Shown piece after piece: positions 29,801-39,002 of a stretch of DNA of 64,000 nt (positions within the stretch are counted from its first letter, which is position 1; the number at the start of each line of letters is the position of its first letter). A program made the position numbers and the translations under genes. The notes below the pieces were generated by a model. It searched no databases and was not told where the DNA came from. It worked only from the letters and a program-made list of their open reading frames with translations. Origin of the DNA: Sphingomonas panacisoli (lineage in GTDB: Bacteria > Pseudomonadota > Alphaproteobacteria > Sphingomonadales > Sphingomonadaceae). Location of the stretch: assembly GCF_007859635.1 (NCBI RefSeq), contig NZ_CP042306.1:434001-498000 (forward strand), read 5' to 3'.

Positions 29801-30271
29801 GCCGGCGATACGAAGGTCAGCTATGACACTCAGGCGACCGCCGATGCGCTCGACACGCTGATCAACGCGTCGAACCTGAAGAACTATCGTGGCATGATCG
29901 CGCCGAAGAACATCGCGCGTAACCGGGCCTTCACCCGCATCGACTTGCACCTCGAGCAGGAAATCCCGACCTTCGTCGGCGGCTCGCGTATCTCGCTGTT
30001 CGCGGACATCGAGAACCTGCCGAACCTGCTGAACAAGAACTGGGGCGGCCTGCGCCAGTTCGGCTTCCCGCAGACGGCGGCGGTGGTTCAGGTGACCTGC
30101 CTCACCGCCCCGGTCGTGACCGGCACCGCACCGACCGCGGCGCAGACCTCGACGATCAGCACCGCGTGCGCGCAGTACCGCTACAGCGGCTATCGCACGC
30201 CGAACGAGAGCGCGGTCAGCACGTCGAACTCGCTTTATCTGATCCGCGTCGGCGCGCGCTTCAGCTTCTAG
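26897..30271 (+). CDS. Oar-like TonB-dependent receptor with carboxypeptidase-like domain
   Basis: 1124 residues. A signal peptide (to AYAQ) is followed by a carboxypeptidase-regulatory-like beta-sandwich (about 24-105, SSIRGSVSANGAPVADARIL). Next come a plug domain (QTDISKVASVNRDIRDIERR, GGVNPRFNRFTINGVQIGDN) and a large outer-membrane beta barrel. The last residue is Phe (VGARFSF), as needed for BAM insertion. Such Oar-type receptors import large substrates such as oligosaccharides or peptides, or support adhesion; the ligand here is unknown. AAGGGG precedes the ATG by about 7 bases. No substrate-processing genes lie beside it. Confidence 0.92.
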   Translation: MRNHLLIGAAVAALIMPAAAYAQETTSSIRGSVSANGAPVADARILITDVNSGTKVETGTDSSGNFNASGLRAGGPYSVEITSASGNTTVTDVYTVVGQPYDLPVDLTPSTAATAGDIVVTASSIKGAGVTSDGPQTVLKQTDISKVASVNRDIRDIERRDPFANLDLSNTRAVSFGGVNPRFNRFTINGVQIGDNFGLNSDANPTGRGPIPFDAIAQVSVSIAPYDIRQGNFVGGAIDTVMRSGSNKWQGTTFYSSSTDNLQGKRIGSTTITVPNYNSKTYGAELSGALIKDRLFFMVAAERNTDPRPFSPSAASQVPGLTDATVANVVNIAKSVYNYDAGSVLAVNNQKDEKIVGKIDLNITTGQRLSFSYINAFESADVLNNTSQSTSAPSLGLSSDAYTRSVLVRAGIVQLNSDWTDSLSTEIRGLYKSNRVNQTPMNGLGFAQFRVCTDPTSIVTSANTVTNCGSGTAVNPIVAFGPDISRQANQLFFDTWAGSFLGRYTTGGHEFKLLFEMSENRTFNLFQQYVTGAYYFDSIADFQNRSASTFDYANAVSLNTPDVAANFKYTQYTFGLQDDWKVNDTLTVTYGVRYDLYGMRSTPALNTFFLGRNGFDNTKTYKGLGNFQPRIGFNWKPTTGLKVRGGVGIFGGGSPDIYMSNSFSNTGVLANRISTVQRATPGVGTVPGSQTTSTCLATSPYVGTNAPLCTTALNGVTGNTIPGAINTYLSTATASLQTAPVNALAKNFKLPSVWKANLSVDYKIFGIGIGADYLFSKTRQAVAFTDLRSVVNTACAACGVLPDGRTRYNYRPTAGVTGVGAGLVNGDTNSDFLLYNTTRGRSHLADIRITKDFDWGLSLAGSYTWTDVKDQSPATSSTASSLYSNAAMADPNIQAYGISADQIKWSFKYSVGFDHAFFGDYRTVIQLFGETRAGRPYSFTMQNNNGTRSPVFGTIGNTDRYLLYVPTGAGDTKVSYDTQATADALDTLINASNLKNYRGMIAPKNIARNRAFTRIDLHLEQEIPTFVGGSRISLFADIENLPNLLNKNWGGLRQFGFPQTAAVVQVTCLTAPVVTGTAPTAAQTSTISTACAQYRYSGYRTPNESAVSTSNSLYLIRVGARFSF

Positions 30272-30290
30272 AGCGTTCGCCCCTCGGGCC

Positions 30291-30331
30291 AAAAAATCGG
30301 CCGCCGCCCCAATCGGGACGGCGGCCTTTTT
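30291..30331. terminator. Bidirectional Rho-independent terminator
   Basis: The stem GGCCGCCG...CGGCGGCC (30299-30326) is followed by TTTTT on the plus strand and preceded by AAAAAA (30291-30296), which reads as a U-run on the minus strand. It lies between two convergent TonB-dependent receptor genes and can end both. Confidence 0.85.
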
Positions 30332-30336
30332 CGTTC

Positions 30337-32581
30337 CTACAGCCTGATCGTCAGATCGGCGTGGAAGGTCCCGCTGCGGGAAGGGGTGGAACAGGAAGTA
30401 TTTGTCGTTGTTGACGTTATCGACGCCGATCCCGAGCGTGTAGTTCTTCGCGACGGCGAATTGCGCACGCAGATCGACGACCAGATACTTGTAGAACCCC
30501 TGATAGGTGTTCCCGACAATGTCGCTGTTATCGAGCGACCCGTACATCCGGCTGGCGTAGCGCCCCGCCGCGGTCAGTGCGATGCCGTCGACCGGGCGCC
30601 ACGTCGCCACTGCAGTCGCCTTCCATTCGGGCACGGTCGGGATGCGCTTGCCGATCGCCGCGGGAAGGGCGGCGTCGGCGCGCGTCGTGGCGTCGGCATA
30701 GGTTGCGCTGCCCGACAGGTCGAAACGCGGGAGCAGGTCGGTGCGGGCGAAGGCGAACTCCACGCCCTGCGCTCGCGTACGGTCGACGTTCTGGACGAAG
30801 GTCGCGACCGCCGGTCCGCCGTTGAGCAGGCCGCTTTGCGAGATCAGGGCGTCTTTCACAGACTCGCTGAACAGCGACAGCCGCACGCTGCCCCTGGCGT
30901 CCTTGCGTTCGAGTGCGACCTCGAACGATCGCGCGCGTTCGGGGCGCAGATTGGGATTGGGGATGGCGGCGACCGGCGTCGTGACGATCTGGTAGAGTTC
31001 GCCGACGGTCGGGAAGCGCCATGCCTGGCCGAACGACGCCTGCACCTTCCAACCCTTGGCCGGCTCCCATGCGAGCGATGCCTTGGGCGAGAAGGTCGAT
31101 GCCGACCGCTCGGGCTGGATCGCGGAGATCGCCGGCGTCAGCGAGAAATTGACCCCATCCGATGCGCGCCACCATTCGTAGCGCCCACCAAGCGATAGCG
31201 TGACGCTCGGGACGATCTTGAAGGCATCCTGCGCCCAGACTGCCGCCGTGCGTGTCTTGCCCAGCGACTGCAGATTGAGCGCGCCGGGCGCCCCCGCAAT
31301 CCAGTCGGTCGTCGCGAAGCGGTTGCTGGTGATGCGGAACTGGTCCCAGTGCGCGCCGACGCTCAGCGCGTTGGTCCCGGCGTCGTCCGACCGCCAGACC
31401 GCCTTGGCGTCGAGCGTCGTCCAGCCGGTGCCGTTGAGCCTAGTGATCGTTCCCGCACCACCGCTCGCCGCCGCCGGCAATGCGGTCGTCGCGATGCGCT
31501 GCTCGTCGCGAGCGACGGTGTAGCGCGTGCCGATCACTTGCCAGTCGAACTGCCGGCTGGAGCCGGTCGCGGACAGAGCGTGCGACCAATGCCGCTGGTC
31601 GGTGCGATAGACACCGCCGCTTAGCGCCACCGGATAGTTGGGCGCCCCCGTGGCGATCGTCGTCAGATAACTTTCCGACGTGGAATCGGTGCGGTTGAGA
31701 AACAGCCCGCCGACATAGGTCAGCCGGATCGTCTCGCTGAGGTCGAACGCGGCTTTCAGTTTCAGCCGGTCCTGCCCCTGGCTCTCGATCCCCGTCGCGC
31801 CGAGCACGCGGATCGGCTGGCCCAATCGGTTGAGGTCGGGGAGGCTGCCGCCGGTCCCGGCGGGCGCACTGGTCGCGGTGGCGTAACCCAGCGGCTGGCC
31901 GCGACTGGTGACGTGATCGTAGCTCGCGAACAGCGCCAGCCGCCCGAACCGGTCGCCCACCGTCACGCCGGCCTGATAGGCGGCGAACGTATCGCTGCGG
32001 CCGTACAGGTCGTAGGTCTGGACGCTGGTACCCGCCGTCGCCGTGGCTTCGAATTCGTCAGGCAGACGCGTCGTGATGTTGACGACCGCGCCGATCGAAT
32101 TGCCCGGATAGGCGGCGGAAAACGGCCCGTAGAGCACGTCGATCCGCGCGATCTCCTGCGGGCTGACCGCGCTCCAGCGTGGGCTGGCGGACGTGTTGTT
32201 GTTGCCGATCAGCGCCGACAGCAAAGCGCCATCGGCATAGATCAGGCTGCGCGCGCTGGCGCCGAGCCCGGCGGTGCGCGTCGCGAGTGGCGCTTGCGTG
32301 TCGCCGATATGGCGTTTGCGGACGATCAGACTGGGGAGGTACTTGATCGTATCCTCGACGTTCATCGCGTTGGTCGTTCGCGCGATCGTGTCGGCATCGA
32401 CCGAGGCGGCGGCGTTGGGCGCGTTTTCGATCGTCTGTTTCTGACGCTGTGCGCTGATCAGGATGTCCGGCCCGGCATCGTCCGGCGGCGCGGGGCCATC
32501 GGCCGCCCAGACGGGCAAAGCGGTGGTGCTTGCGAGCATGGCAAGCGAGGCGCGCAGTAGAGCGCGGTGCGAAATGGTCAC
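30337..32581 (-). CDS. TonB-dependent receptor, possibly for copper (C-terminal frameshift)
   Basis: About 747 residues once corrected. GTG start at 32581 with AAGGG 7 bases upstream. A signal peptide to WAA is followed by the TonB box region (DILISAQRQKQ), a plug (TARTAG.. SLIYADGALLSALIGN, VLYGPFSAAYPGNSIGAVVN) and a barrel. Near the end, NVNNDKYFLFHPFPQR is followed by a shift. Removing one base from the CCC run at 30370-30372 gives the canonical ending TFHADLTIRL and the stop at 30337. Without it the frame runs on antisense through the next gene. The neighbouring Met/His-rich DUF2946-like gene upstream suggests a copper-related receptor; this is inference. Confidence 0.85.
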
Positions 32582-32628
32582 GGTAATACCCTTGCTGAAA
32601 CACGAAGAGCCGCTGGTGCGGCGACGGT

Positions 32629-33050
32629 TCACGCGAGAGCGGGGGTCCGGTAGCGGGCGGCGGCGGCGCGGCGAGACCGCGGCCGGGAACGATCGCCACC
32701 GCGACGAGCGCGGTCGGCTTCGCATAGGGGACGAGCGGCGGCGCGATCGCGAGCTGGGGCGGCGGCGCGTCGGCAAGACCGATGTCGGCAAACGTACAGG
32801 GATGACCCGCCGACTGACTCTTCGCAGGCATCTGATGCGATGTATCGTGGGACATCTTCATGCCCATCGCCATCGGCATCGGATCGTCGGCTTGCATGCC
32901 GTCGCAGGCGACGATGGCGAACGCGCCCGTCGCGGTCTTGCCAGGCATCCAGCCCTCTGGCCCCATGCCGCGCGCGAACAGCACGCAGACCAGCAGCATC
33001 AGCCAGACGAACTGGCGGTGCCGCGGGGCAAAGGATCGACGACGCATCAT
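32629..33050 (-). CDS. DUF2946-like Met/His-rich protein (probable frameshift at end)
   Basis: About 140 residues. A membrane or signal segment (FVWLMLLVCVLFARGMGPEG) is followed by AIVACDG and a metal-type stretch of Met and His (MPMAMGMKMSHDTSHQMP). Then come HPCTFADIGLADAPPPQLAI and a Pro-rich end. This matches the DUF2946 layout, a family often found beside copper TonB receptors. As written the frame fails to stop and enters the receptor gene. If the G run at 32641-32645 had one more base, it would end ATGPPALA at the TGA 32629-32631, just before the receptor start. The restored ending is inference. Confidence 0.65.
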
Positions 33051-33139
33051 CGCCGTCGGCCCTATCGCAAATTGGTTAATGTTCCAGCCCGCCCTGCGCC
33101 TTTTCGTGCACGCCCCATCGGGTATAAGGGCGCCGCTCC

Positions 33140-34318
33140 ATGGCCAGCTTGCCCGCCCCCGCCGATCCGCCCGTCGTGGCGACCAAGACGCCGTTCTGGC
33201 GGCCGGCCTTTCTGTCGCGTCCGTTCTTCGAGGATCGCAGCAAGGCGTTCTGGCGGCTGCAGGGTGTGGGGTGGGGCGGATACATGCTGCTGCGCTCGGT
33301 CTCGGTCTTCTCGCTCGCCAATACCTTGCCGCTGCAGAATTTCGTCCAGATCCTGCTTCAGGCGATCGTCGGCTATTGCGTCACGGTCCTGCTCTCGACG
33401 CTGTACGCTTACTATCGCCAGATGCCGCGGCTGCAGGAAATCCTGCTGACCGTCGTGACGCTGGGAGCGGCGACGCTGATCGCGGCGACGATCAACGCCT
33501 GGGCCCTGAGCTTCCAACCGCCAACCGGCGCCAGCACGGCGGTGGTGTCGCCCGGCGTCACGCTGAAAAGCATCGTCAGCCAGCTGTTCCTGACCTTCAC
33601 CGTGCTCGGCGGATGGACCGCGCTGTATTTCGGGATCAATTTCTACCTGATCGTCGAGGATCAGAACGACCAGCTCGAACGGCTCGGGACGCAGGCGTCG
33701 TCGGCGCAACTCGCGATGTTGCGGTACCAGCTCAACCCGCATTTCCTGTTCAACACGCTCAATTCGATCTCGACCCTGGTGCTGCTCAAGGAAACCGAAC
33801 GCGCCAACGCGATGCTGTCGCGGCTCGCCGATTTTCTGCGCTTCACCCTGATCTACGAGCCGACCGCACACGTCACCGTCGCGCAGGAAGTGCAGACGCT
33901 GAAGCTCTATCTCGAAATCGAGAAGATGCGGTTCGAAAGCCGCCTTCGGCCCGTGTTCGAGATCGATCCGCGCGCCGAACGCGCACGATTGCCGTCCTTG
34001 CTGCTCCAGCCGCTGGTCGAAAACGCGATCAAATATGCCGTCACGCCGAGCGAAGAGGGGGCGGAAATCGCGGTTTCGGCACGGCTCGTCGGCGAACGCG
34101 TGCGAATTGCCGTGTCGGACACCGGTCCTGGCTTGATCGAGAACAAGTTAGGTCCAAGCCTTTCAACCGGCGTGGGGCTCGCCAATATAAGAGACCGGTT
34201 GGTTCAGGCGTACGGGCCTGACCACCGTTTTGACAGTCGATCGACTCCAGGGGGCGGCTTTGCCGTGGAGATCGAGATTCCGTACCAATTGGACGATCCG
34301 AATAGAGAGGCCGCATGA
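33140..34318 (+). CDS. Sensor histidine kinase, LytS/YpdA type
   Basis: 392 residues. Four predicted membrane helices lie in the first ~175 residues (LQNFVQILLQAIVGYCVTVL, LLTVVTLGAATLIAATINAW, LFLTFTVLGGWTALYFGINF). The His_kinase domain of the LytS family follows, with phosphoacceptor His201 in RYQLNPHFLFNTLNSIS. A HATPase domain has LLQPLVENAIKYAV (N box) and VSDTGPGLIENK (G box). No separate periplasmic sensor domain is visible. Its last codons overlap the response regulator start by 4 bases (ATGA), so the two form a two-component pair. Confidence 0.93.
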   Translation: MASLPAPADPPVVATKTPFWRPAFLSRPFFEDRSKAFWRLQGVGWGGYMLLRSVSVFSLANTLPLQNFVQILLQAIVGYCVTVLLSTLYAYYRQMPRLQEILLTVVTLGAATLIAATINAWALSFQPPTGASTAVVSPGVTLKSIVSQLFLTFTVLGGWTALYFGINFYLIVEDQNDQLERLGTQASSAQLAMLRYQLNPHFLFNTLNSISTLVLLKETERANAMLSRLADFLRFTLIYEPTAHVTVAQEVQTLKLYLEIEKMRFESRLRPVFEIDPRAERARLPSLLLQPLVENAIKYAVTPSEEGAEIAVSARLVGERVRIAVSDTGPGLIENKLGPSLSTGVGLANIRDRLVQAYGPDHRFDSRSTPGGGFAVEIEIPYQLDDPNREAA

Positions 34319-35115
34319 CTATCCGAACTATCCTGGTGGATGACGAGACGCTGGCGATCCAGGGACTCGAACTCCGCCTGCAGCCGCACGACGATGTCGA
34401 AATCATCGACCGGTGCGCCAACGGCCGCGAAGCGATCCGTAGCATCAAGACCAACAAGCCGGACCTGGTGTTCCTCGATATCCAGATGCCAGGATTCGAC
34501 GGCTTTTCGGTCGTGCAGGGGCTGATGGAGGTCGAACCGCCGCTGTTCGTGTTCTGCACCGCGTATTCCGACCACGCCTTGCGCGCGTTCGAGGCCGATG
34601 CGGTCGATTATCTGGTCAAGCCGGTCGAGGAATCGCGGTTGGCCGACACGCTCGACCGTGTTCGCCAGCGGCTGACCGAAAAGCGCGGCGCCGAGGAGGT
34701 CGAGAAGTACAAGGAAGCCTTGGCCGAGGTCGCGCCCGAGACTGCCGACGAGATCGCCGATGGCGGCGACGGGCATTCGTCTAGCCGTTTCGAAAAGCTC
34801 ATCAACATCAAGGATCGCGGCAAGATCTTCCGCGTCGACGTCGACACGATCGAAGTGGTCGAGGCGGCTGGCGATTACATGTGCATCAAGACCGGCGACA
34901 ACACGCTGATCCTGCGCCAGACGATGAAGGACCTGGAAAAGCGGCTCGATCCGCGCCGGTTCCAGCGCGTGCATCGCTCGACGATCGTCAACCTGGACCT
35001 GGTGCGGCAAGTGAAGCCGCACACCAACGGCGAGTGCTTTCTGGTGCTCGATTCGGGCGGACAAGTGAAGGTCAGCCGCAGCTATCGCGACGTGGTGGCG
35101 CGGTTCGTTCATTGA
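34315..35115 (+). CDS. LytTR-family response regulator
   Basis: 266 residues. The receiver domain has DDE at residues 9-11, phosphoacceptor Asp55 in LVFLDIQMPG and Lys in VDYLVKPVEES. A charged linker (about 120-160) leads to a C-terminal LytTR DNA-binding domain (FRVDVDTIEVVEAAGDYMCI, RRFQRVHRSTIVNLDLV). It is coupled to the upstream histidine kinase. LytTR regulators usually bind paired direct repeats upstream of target genes; targets are unknown here. The divergently encoded copper-type receptor cluster next door is a possible target. Confidence 0.93.
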   Translation: MTIRTILVDDETLAIQGLELRLQPHDDVEIIDRCANGREAIRSIKTNKPDLVFLDIQMPGFDGFSVVQGLMEVEPPLFVFCTAYSDHALRAFEADAVDYLVKPVEESRLADTLDRVRQRLTEKRGAEEVEKYKEALAEVAPETADEIADGGDGHSSSRFEKLINIKDRGKIFRVDVDTIEVVEAAGDYMCIKTGDNTLILRQTMKDLEKRLDPRRFQRVHRSTIVNLDLVRQVKPHTNGECFLVLDSGGQVKVSRSYRDVVARFVH

Positions 35116-35218
35116 TCGACGACAGGGGAGGGCGCGCCCCTCCCCGAAATCGTTTCGCTTGGTTGACGACTGCGGAACAAATTGGCAACAAGCGCTCATT
35201 CCTGTCGGGAGAATCGCC

Positions 35219-35968
35219 ATGTCCGCCTATGAGACTTTCCACGCGCTTCACGTGCCCGGCGACCCGCTGATCATCTACAATTGCTGGGACCCGGGCAGCG
35301 CGGTCGCGATCGCCAAGGCTGGCGCGAAGGCGATCGCGACGGGCAGCTATGGCGCGGCGGAATCGCTCGGGTTCGGCGACGGCGAAAAGGTCCCGCTGGA
35401 CTTGGTGTTCGACAATGCCAAGCGGATCATGGGGGTGGTCGACGTACCCGTCTCGATCGATTTCGAGAGCGGCTATGCGCGCGATGCGGCGGGAATCACG
35501 CCGAACGTGGCGGGGCTCGCCGCGACCGGCGCGGTCGGCTGCAATTTCGAGGATTCGGTGATCGGCGGCGAGGGCGTCTATCCGATCGACGAAGCGGCCG
35601 CACGGGTCGCGGCCGCGCGCAAGGGAGCGGGCGAGGCTTTCTACATCAACGCGCGCGTGGACCTGTATCTGCGCAACCCGGCGGACAAGCATGGCGGGCT
35701 GCTCGGCGAAGCGATCGATCGTGCGCAGGCGTATATGGCGGCGGGGGCAAGCGGCATCTTCGTGCCCGGCTTGCGCGACACCGCGGCGATCGGCGAGATC
35801 GTCAGGCGGACGGGCGCGCTGATCAACGTCATTCCCGGCCCCGGCCAGCCGACCCGGCCGCTCGCCGATGCCGGCGTGGCGCGGGTGAGCTACGGCGGCG
35901 GGCCATGGTTCGCGGCGATGGCGTGGCTGGAGGAACAGGCGCGACCGGCGATCAACTGGCGGGGCTGA
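35219..35968 (+). CDS. Isocitrate lyase/PEP mutase superfamily protein
   Basis: 249 residues from the ATG at 35219, with GGGAGA 6 bases upstream. Alpha/beta barrel of the ICL/PEPM superfamily: LIIYNCWDPGSAVAIAKAGA at the start, VSIDFESGYARD (metal and substrate loop), VGCNFEDSV, FYINARVDLYLRN and IFVPGLRD. The KKCGH motif of true isocitrate lyases is absent, so a C-C or C-P lyase or hydrolase activity on an oxaloacetate-like substrate is likely; the exact reaction is unknown. It stands alone, followed by a palindromic repeat. Confidence 0.85.
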   Translation: MSAYETFHALHVPGDPLIIYNCWDPGSAVAIAKAGAKAIATGSYGAAESLGFGDGEKVPLDLVFDNAKRIMGVVDVPVSIDFESGYARDAAGITPNVAGLAATGAVGCNFEDSVIGGEGVYPIDEAAARVAAARKGAGEAFYINARVDLYLRNPADKHGGLLGEAIDRAQAYMAAGASGIFVPGLRDTAAIGEIVRRTGALINVIPGPGQPTRPLADAGVARVSYGGGPWFAAMAWLEEQARPAINWRG

Positions 35969-35979
35969 TTTAAGGTAGT

Positions 35980-36067
35980 CGTCACCCCGGCCTTGTGCCG
36001 GGGTCCGCATAGCCGCAACCAGTATCGCTTGGGGCGCGGCAGACCCCGGCACAAGGCCGGGGTGACG
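35980..36067. repeat. Palindromic intergenic repeat (CGTCACCCCGGC class)
   Basis: Left arm CGTCACCCCGGCCTTGTGCC continuing GGGGTC, right arm GACCCCGGCACAAGGCCGGG continuing GTGACG: perfect inverted copies around a ~36-base spacer. It lies between convergent genes (ICL/PEPM-like and pyrE), ending 8 bases before the pyrE stop. Confidence 0.9.
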
Positions 36068-36074
36068 ATCGATA

Positions 36075-36665
36075 TCAGTCGATCGGCTTCCGATCCTCCT
36101 CGGTCACGCCAAGGTCGGTCGCCGTGAACAGCGCGTGCAGCGTGATGCCGCGCTCGCCGAGCATTTCGGTCGCGCCCTGTTCGCGGTCGAGGATGACGAT
36201 CGCGTCCTTCATCACCCCGCCCGCCGCCGCGATCTGGTCCGCGGCCTTCAGGATCGACCCGCCGCTGGTCGCGACGTCGTCGATTAGCACCACGTTTTTG
36301 CCCTTGAGCGTCTCGCCGCCGGCATCGTCGAGCCCTTCGACCATCAGCGACGTGCCGTGCGCCTTGGCTGCCTTGCGCACGAACACCGCGCCGATCGGTC
36401 GTCCGGCGTCCCAGCTCGCCGCCGCGATCCCGCCGAGCAGCGGCACCGCACCCATCTCCAGGCCCGCGACGTAATCCGCGTCCAGCTTGTCGAGCACCGA
36501 CAACAGCCCGCGTGCGCATTGCGCGGCGCCCTCGGGCGTCATCATCGTCGCCTTCATGTTGAAGTAGATCCGGCTGCGCTTGCCCGACACGAGCAGGAAG
36601 TCGCCGCGCTTGAAGGTGCGGGTGGCGAGCAGCGCGCGCAGCGCGTCGCGGTCGTAAGCGGCCAT
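36075..36665 (-). CDS. pyrE: Orotate phosphoribosyltransferase
   Basis: 196 residues from the ATG at 36665 (GGGAG 6 bases upstream); an earlier in-frame ATG at 36695 has no binding site. It makes OMP from orotate and PRPP in pyrimidine synthesis. Visible: the substrate region LLVSGKRSRIYFNMKATMMT, VAGLEMGAVPLLGGIAAAS, the Lys-rich loop VRKAAKAHGT, and the PRPP motif VVLIDDVATSGGS. Cytoplasmic dimer. It is downstream of hppA on the same strand, separated by a hairpin. Confidence 0.95.
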   Translation of the reverse strand: MAAYDRDALRALLATRTFKRGDFLLVSGKRSRIYFNMKATMMTPEGAAQCARGLLSVLDKLDADYVAGLEMGAVPLLGGIAAASWDAGRPIGAVFVRKAAKAHGTSLMVEGLDDAGGETLKGKNVVLIDDVATSGGSILKAADQIAAAGGVMKDAIVILDREQGATEMLGERGITLHALFTATDLGVTEEDRKPID

Positions 36666-36684
36666 GACGGTCTCCCGATAAGGA

Positions 36685-36716
36685 AAGGGCGCCACCGTTG
36701 CCGGTAGCGCCCTCCC
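36685..36716 (-). terminator. Possible terminator between hppA and pyrE
   Basis: On the minus strand AGGGCGCTACCGG-CAA-CGGTGGCGCCCT forms a long, slightly imperfect stem followed by TTCCTT. It sits after hppA and just before the pyrE ribosome binding site, so it could also attenuate pyrE. The U-run is weak. Confidence 0.45.
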
Positions 36717-36791
36717 TTCGTTCAGTTGTGGCTTGGGATCAAGTCGCGTCGGACGGACCGGCCTTCGCCGGCCCGCCGGCCGCGCGAAGCG

Positions 36792-38903
36792 TCAACCCGC
36801 CCCGTGCGCGGCCAGCGCGGCGAGGAGGAGCAGCGCCACGATGTTCGTGATCTTGATCATCGGGTTCACCGCCGGGCCGGCCGTATCCTTGTACGGGTCG
36901 CCCACGGTGTCGCCGGTGACCGCGGCCTTATGGGCTTCGCTGCCCTTGCCGCCGTAATTGCCGTCTTCGATATACTTCTTGGCATTGTCCCACGCGCCGC
37001 CGCCCGAGGTCATCGAGATGGCGACGAACAGGCCGGAGACGATCACGCCGAGCAGCATCGCGCCCAAAGCCGCAAAGCCCTGTTCACGACCCGCCACCGC
37101 CTGAATGATGAAGAACACCGCGACGGGGCTCAACACCGGGAGCAGCGACGGGATGATCATTTCCTTGATCGCCGCGCGGGTCACGATATCGACCGTGCGG
37201 GCATAGTTGGGACGGCTGGTCCCTTCCATGATGCCCTTGTCGGCGGCGAACTGCGCGCGGACGTCCTCGACCACCGATCCGGCCGCACGGCCGACCGCGG
37301 TCATGCCGAACGCCCCGAACAGATACGGCAGCAACGCGCCGAGCAGCAGACCGACGATGATGTACGGATTGCTGAGGGTGAAATCGATCGTGCCGATGCC
37401 GAGTTCGGTCTGATAGCGGCCGAGGTCGGTCGTGTAGGCGCCGAACAGCACCAGTGCCGCGAGTGCCGCCGAGCCGATCGCATAGCCCTTGGTCACTGCC
37501 TTGGTCGTGTTGCCGACCGCGTCGAGCGCGTCGGTGCGGTGACGGACGTCGTCGGGCAGGCCCGCCATTTCGGCAATGCCGCCGGCGTTATCCGTGACCG
37601 GACCGTACGCGTCGAGCGCGACGACCATCCCGGCCAACGCGAGCAGCGAGGTCGCGGCGAACGCCACGCCGATGATGCCCGCGAGCTGGAAGGTCGCGAC
37701 GACCGCGACGACGATCACGAGGGTCGGCAGCGCGGTCGATTCGAGGCTGATCGCCAGACCCTGGATGACGTTGGTGCCGTGGCCGGTGGTCGATGCCTTG
37801 GCGATCGACTTGACCGGGCGATAGTTGGTGCCGGTGTAATATTCGGTGATCCATACCAGCAGGCCAGTGACGGCCAGACCGATCATCATGCACCAGAACA
37901 GCTTGGCGCCGGTGAACGAAATGGCACCCGCCTGGATCGGCGCGGCCATGTCGCCCAGCACGTGCTGGGTGGCGAAGAAGATCGCCGGGATCGACAGGAT
38001 CACCGTCGTCCAGAACCCCTTGTACATCGCGCCCATGATCGACTGCTTGCTGCCGAGGCGGACGAGATAGGTGCCGATGATCGAGGTGATGATGCACACG
38101 CCGCCGACGATCAGCGGCAGCGTCATCAGCTGGAACAGATTGTAAACGTTCGGGAGCAGCAGCGCGATCGAGACCATCGTCAGGCCGATCGTCACGACAT
38201 AGGTTTCGAACAGATCGGCCGCCATGCCGGCGCAATCGCCGACATTGTCGCCCACGTTGTCGGCGATGGTGGCGGGGTTGCGGGGGTCGTCCTCCGGAAT
38301 GCCGGCCTCGACTTTGCCGACCAGGTCGGCGCCGACGTCGGCGGCCTTGGTGAAGATGCCGCCGCCGAGACGCGCGAAGATCGAGATGAGCGATGCGCCG
38401 AACGCGAGCGCGGTCAGCGCCTCGACCACCTTGTGGTCGCCCGGCTGCAGGTTGGACGGGCCGGTCAGGTACCAGAAGATCCCGCTGATCGCGAGCAGGC
38501 CGAGGCCCGCCACGAGCATGCCGGTGATCGCGCCCGAGCGGAACGCCAGCGTCAGGCCGCCCTGCAGCGACGTACGCGCAGCCTCAGCGGTGCGGACGTT
38601 GGCGCGGACCGAGATGTTCATGCCGATATAGCCGGCGATGCCCGACAGGATCGCACCGATCAGGAACGACACGGTCGACAGTCCGCCGAGCGTGAAGAAC
38701 ACGATGGCCGCGACGATGACGCCGACGATCGCGATGGTGGTGTATTGCCGGCCGAGATAGGCCTTGGCGCCTTCCTGAATGGCCGAGGCGATGTCCTGCA
38801 TCTTTTCGTTGCCGGCAGGCGCGCGCAGCACCTGCATGCTGGTGATGATGCCATAGGCCACGGCGATCAGGCCGCAGACGATGGCCGCATACACGATCGT
38901 CAT
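36792..38903 (-). CDS. hppA: Membrane proton-pumping pyrophosphatase, K+-independent
   Basis: 703 residues with about sixteen membrane helices. It couples PPi hydrolysis to proton export across the inner membrane, removing PPi and saving energy. The catalytic loops are present: [40 protein letters not shown] and [10 protein letters not shown]. The motif [17 protein letters not shown] has Lys where K+-dependent enzymes have Ala, which marks the K+-independent H+-pumping class. It follows thiL on the same strand with ~100 bases between. Confidence 0.96.
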   Translation of the reverse strand: MTIVYAAIVCGLIAVAYGIITSMQVLRAPAGNEKMQDIASAIQEGAKAYLGRQYTTIAIVGVIVAAIVFFTLGGLSTVSFLIGAILSGIAGYIGMNISVRANVRTAEAARTSLQGGLTLAFRSGAITGMLVAGLGLLAISGIFWYLTGPSNLQPGDHKVVEALTALAFGASLISIFARLGGGIFTKAADVGADLVGKVEAGIPEDDPRNPATIADNVGDNVGDCAGMAADLFETYVVTIGLTMVSIALLLPNVYNLFQLMTLPLIVGGVCIITSIIGTYLVRLGSKQSIMGAMYKGFWTTVILSIPAIFFATQHVLGDMAAPIQAGAISFTGAKLFWCMMIGLAVTGLLVWITEYYTGTNYRPVKSIAKASTTGHGTNVIQGLAISLESTALPTLVIVVAVVATFQLAGIIGVAFAATSLLALAGMVVALDAYGPVTDNAGGIAEMAGLPDDVRHRTDALDAVGNTTKAVTKGYAIGSAALAALVLFGAYTTDLGRYQTELGIGTIDFTLSNPYIIVGLLLGALLPYLFGAFGMTAVGRAAGSVVEDVRAQFAADKGIMEGTSRPNYARTVDIVTRAAIKEMIIPSLLPVLSPVAVFFIIQAVAGREQGFAALGAMLLGVIVSGLFVAISMTSGGGAWDNAKKYIEDGNYGGKGSEAHKAAVTGDTVGDPYKDTAGPAVNPMIKITNIVALLLLAALAAHGAG

Positions 38904-39002
38904 CCTCTTCTTCCCCTTATGCTCGCGCGTCGTTCTGCATTCGCGCGTCCCTAATTGGCGCCAGCCTATAAAGACGCACGCCGCGCGCGCAAGCGTATCA
39001 GA

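Noticed and set aside
26810..32791. A 1993-codon open frame on the minus strand
   Set aside because: Its middle is the TonB receptor, but the C-terminal two-thirds is antisense to a well-supported Oar-like receptor gene and exists only because of a one-base shift at 30370-30372.
36726..38954. 742-codon plus-strand frame across hppA
   Set aside because: Antisense shadow of the pyrophosphatase gene; composition rich in Arg, Asp and His.
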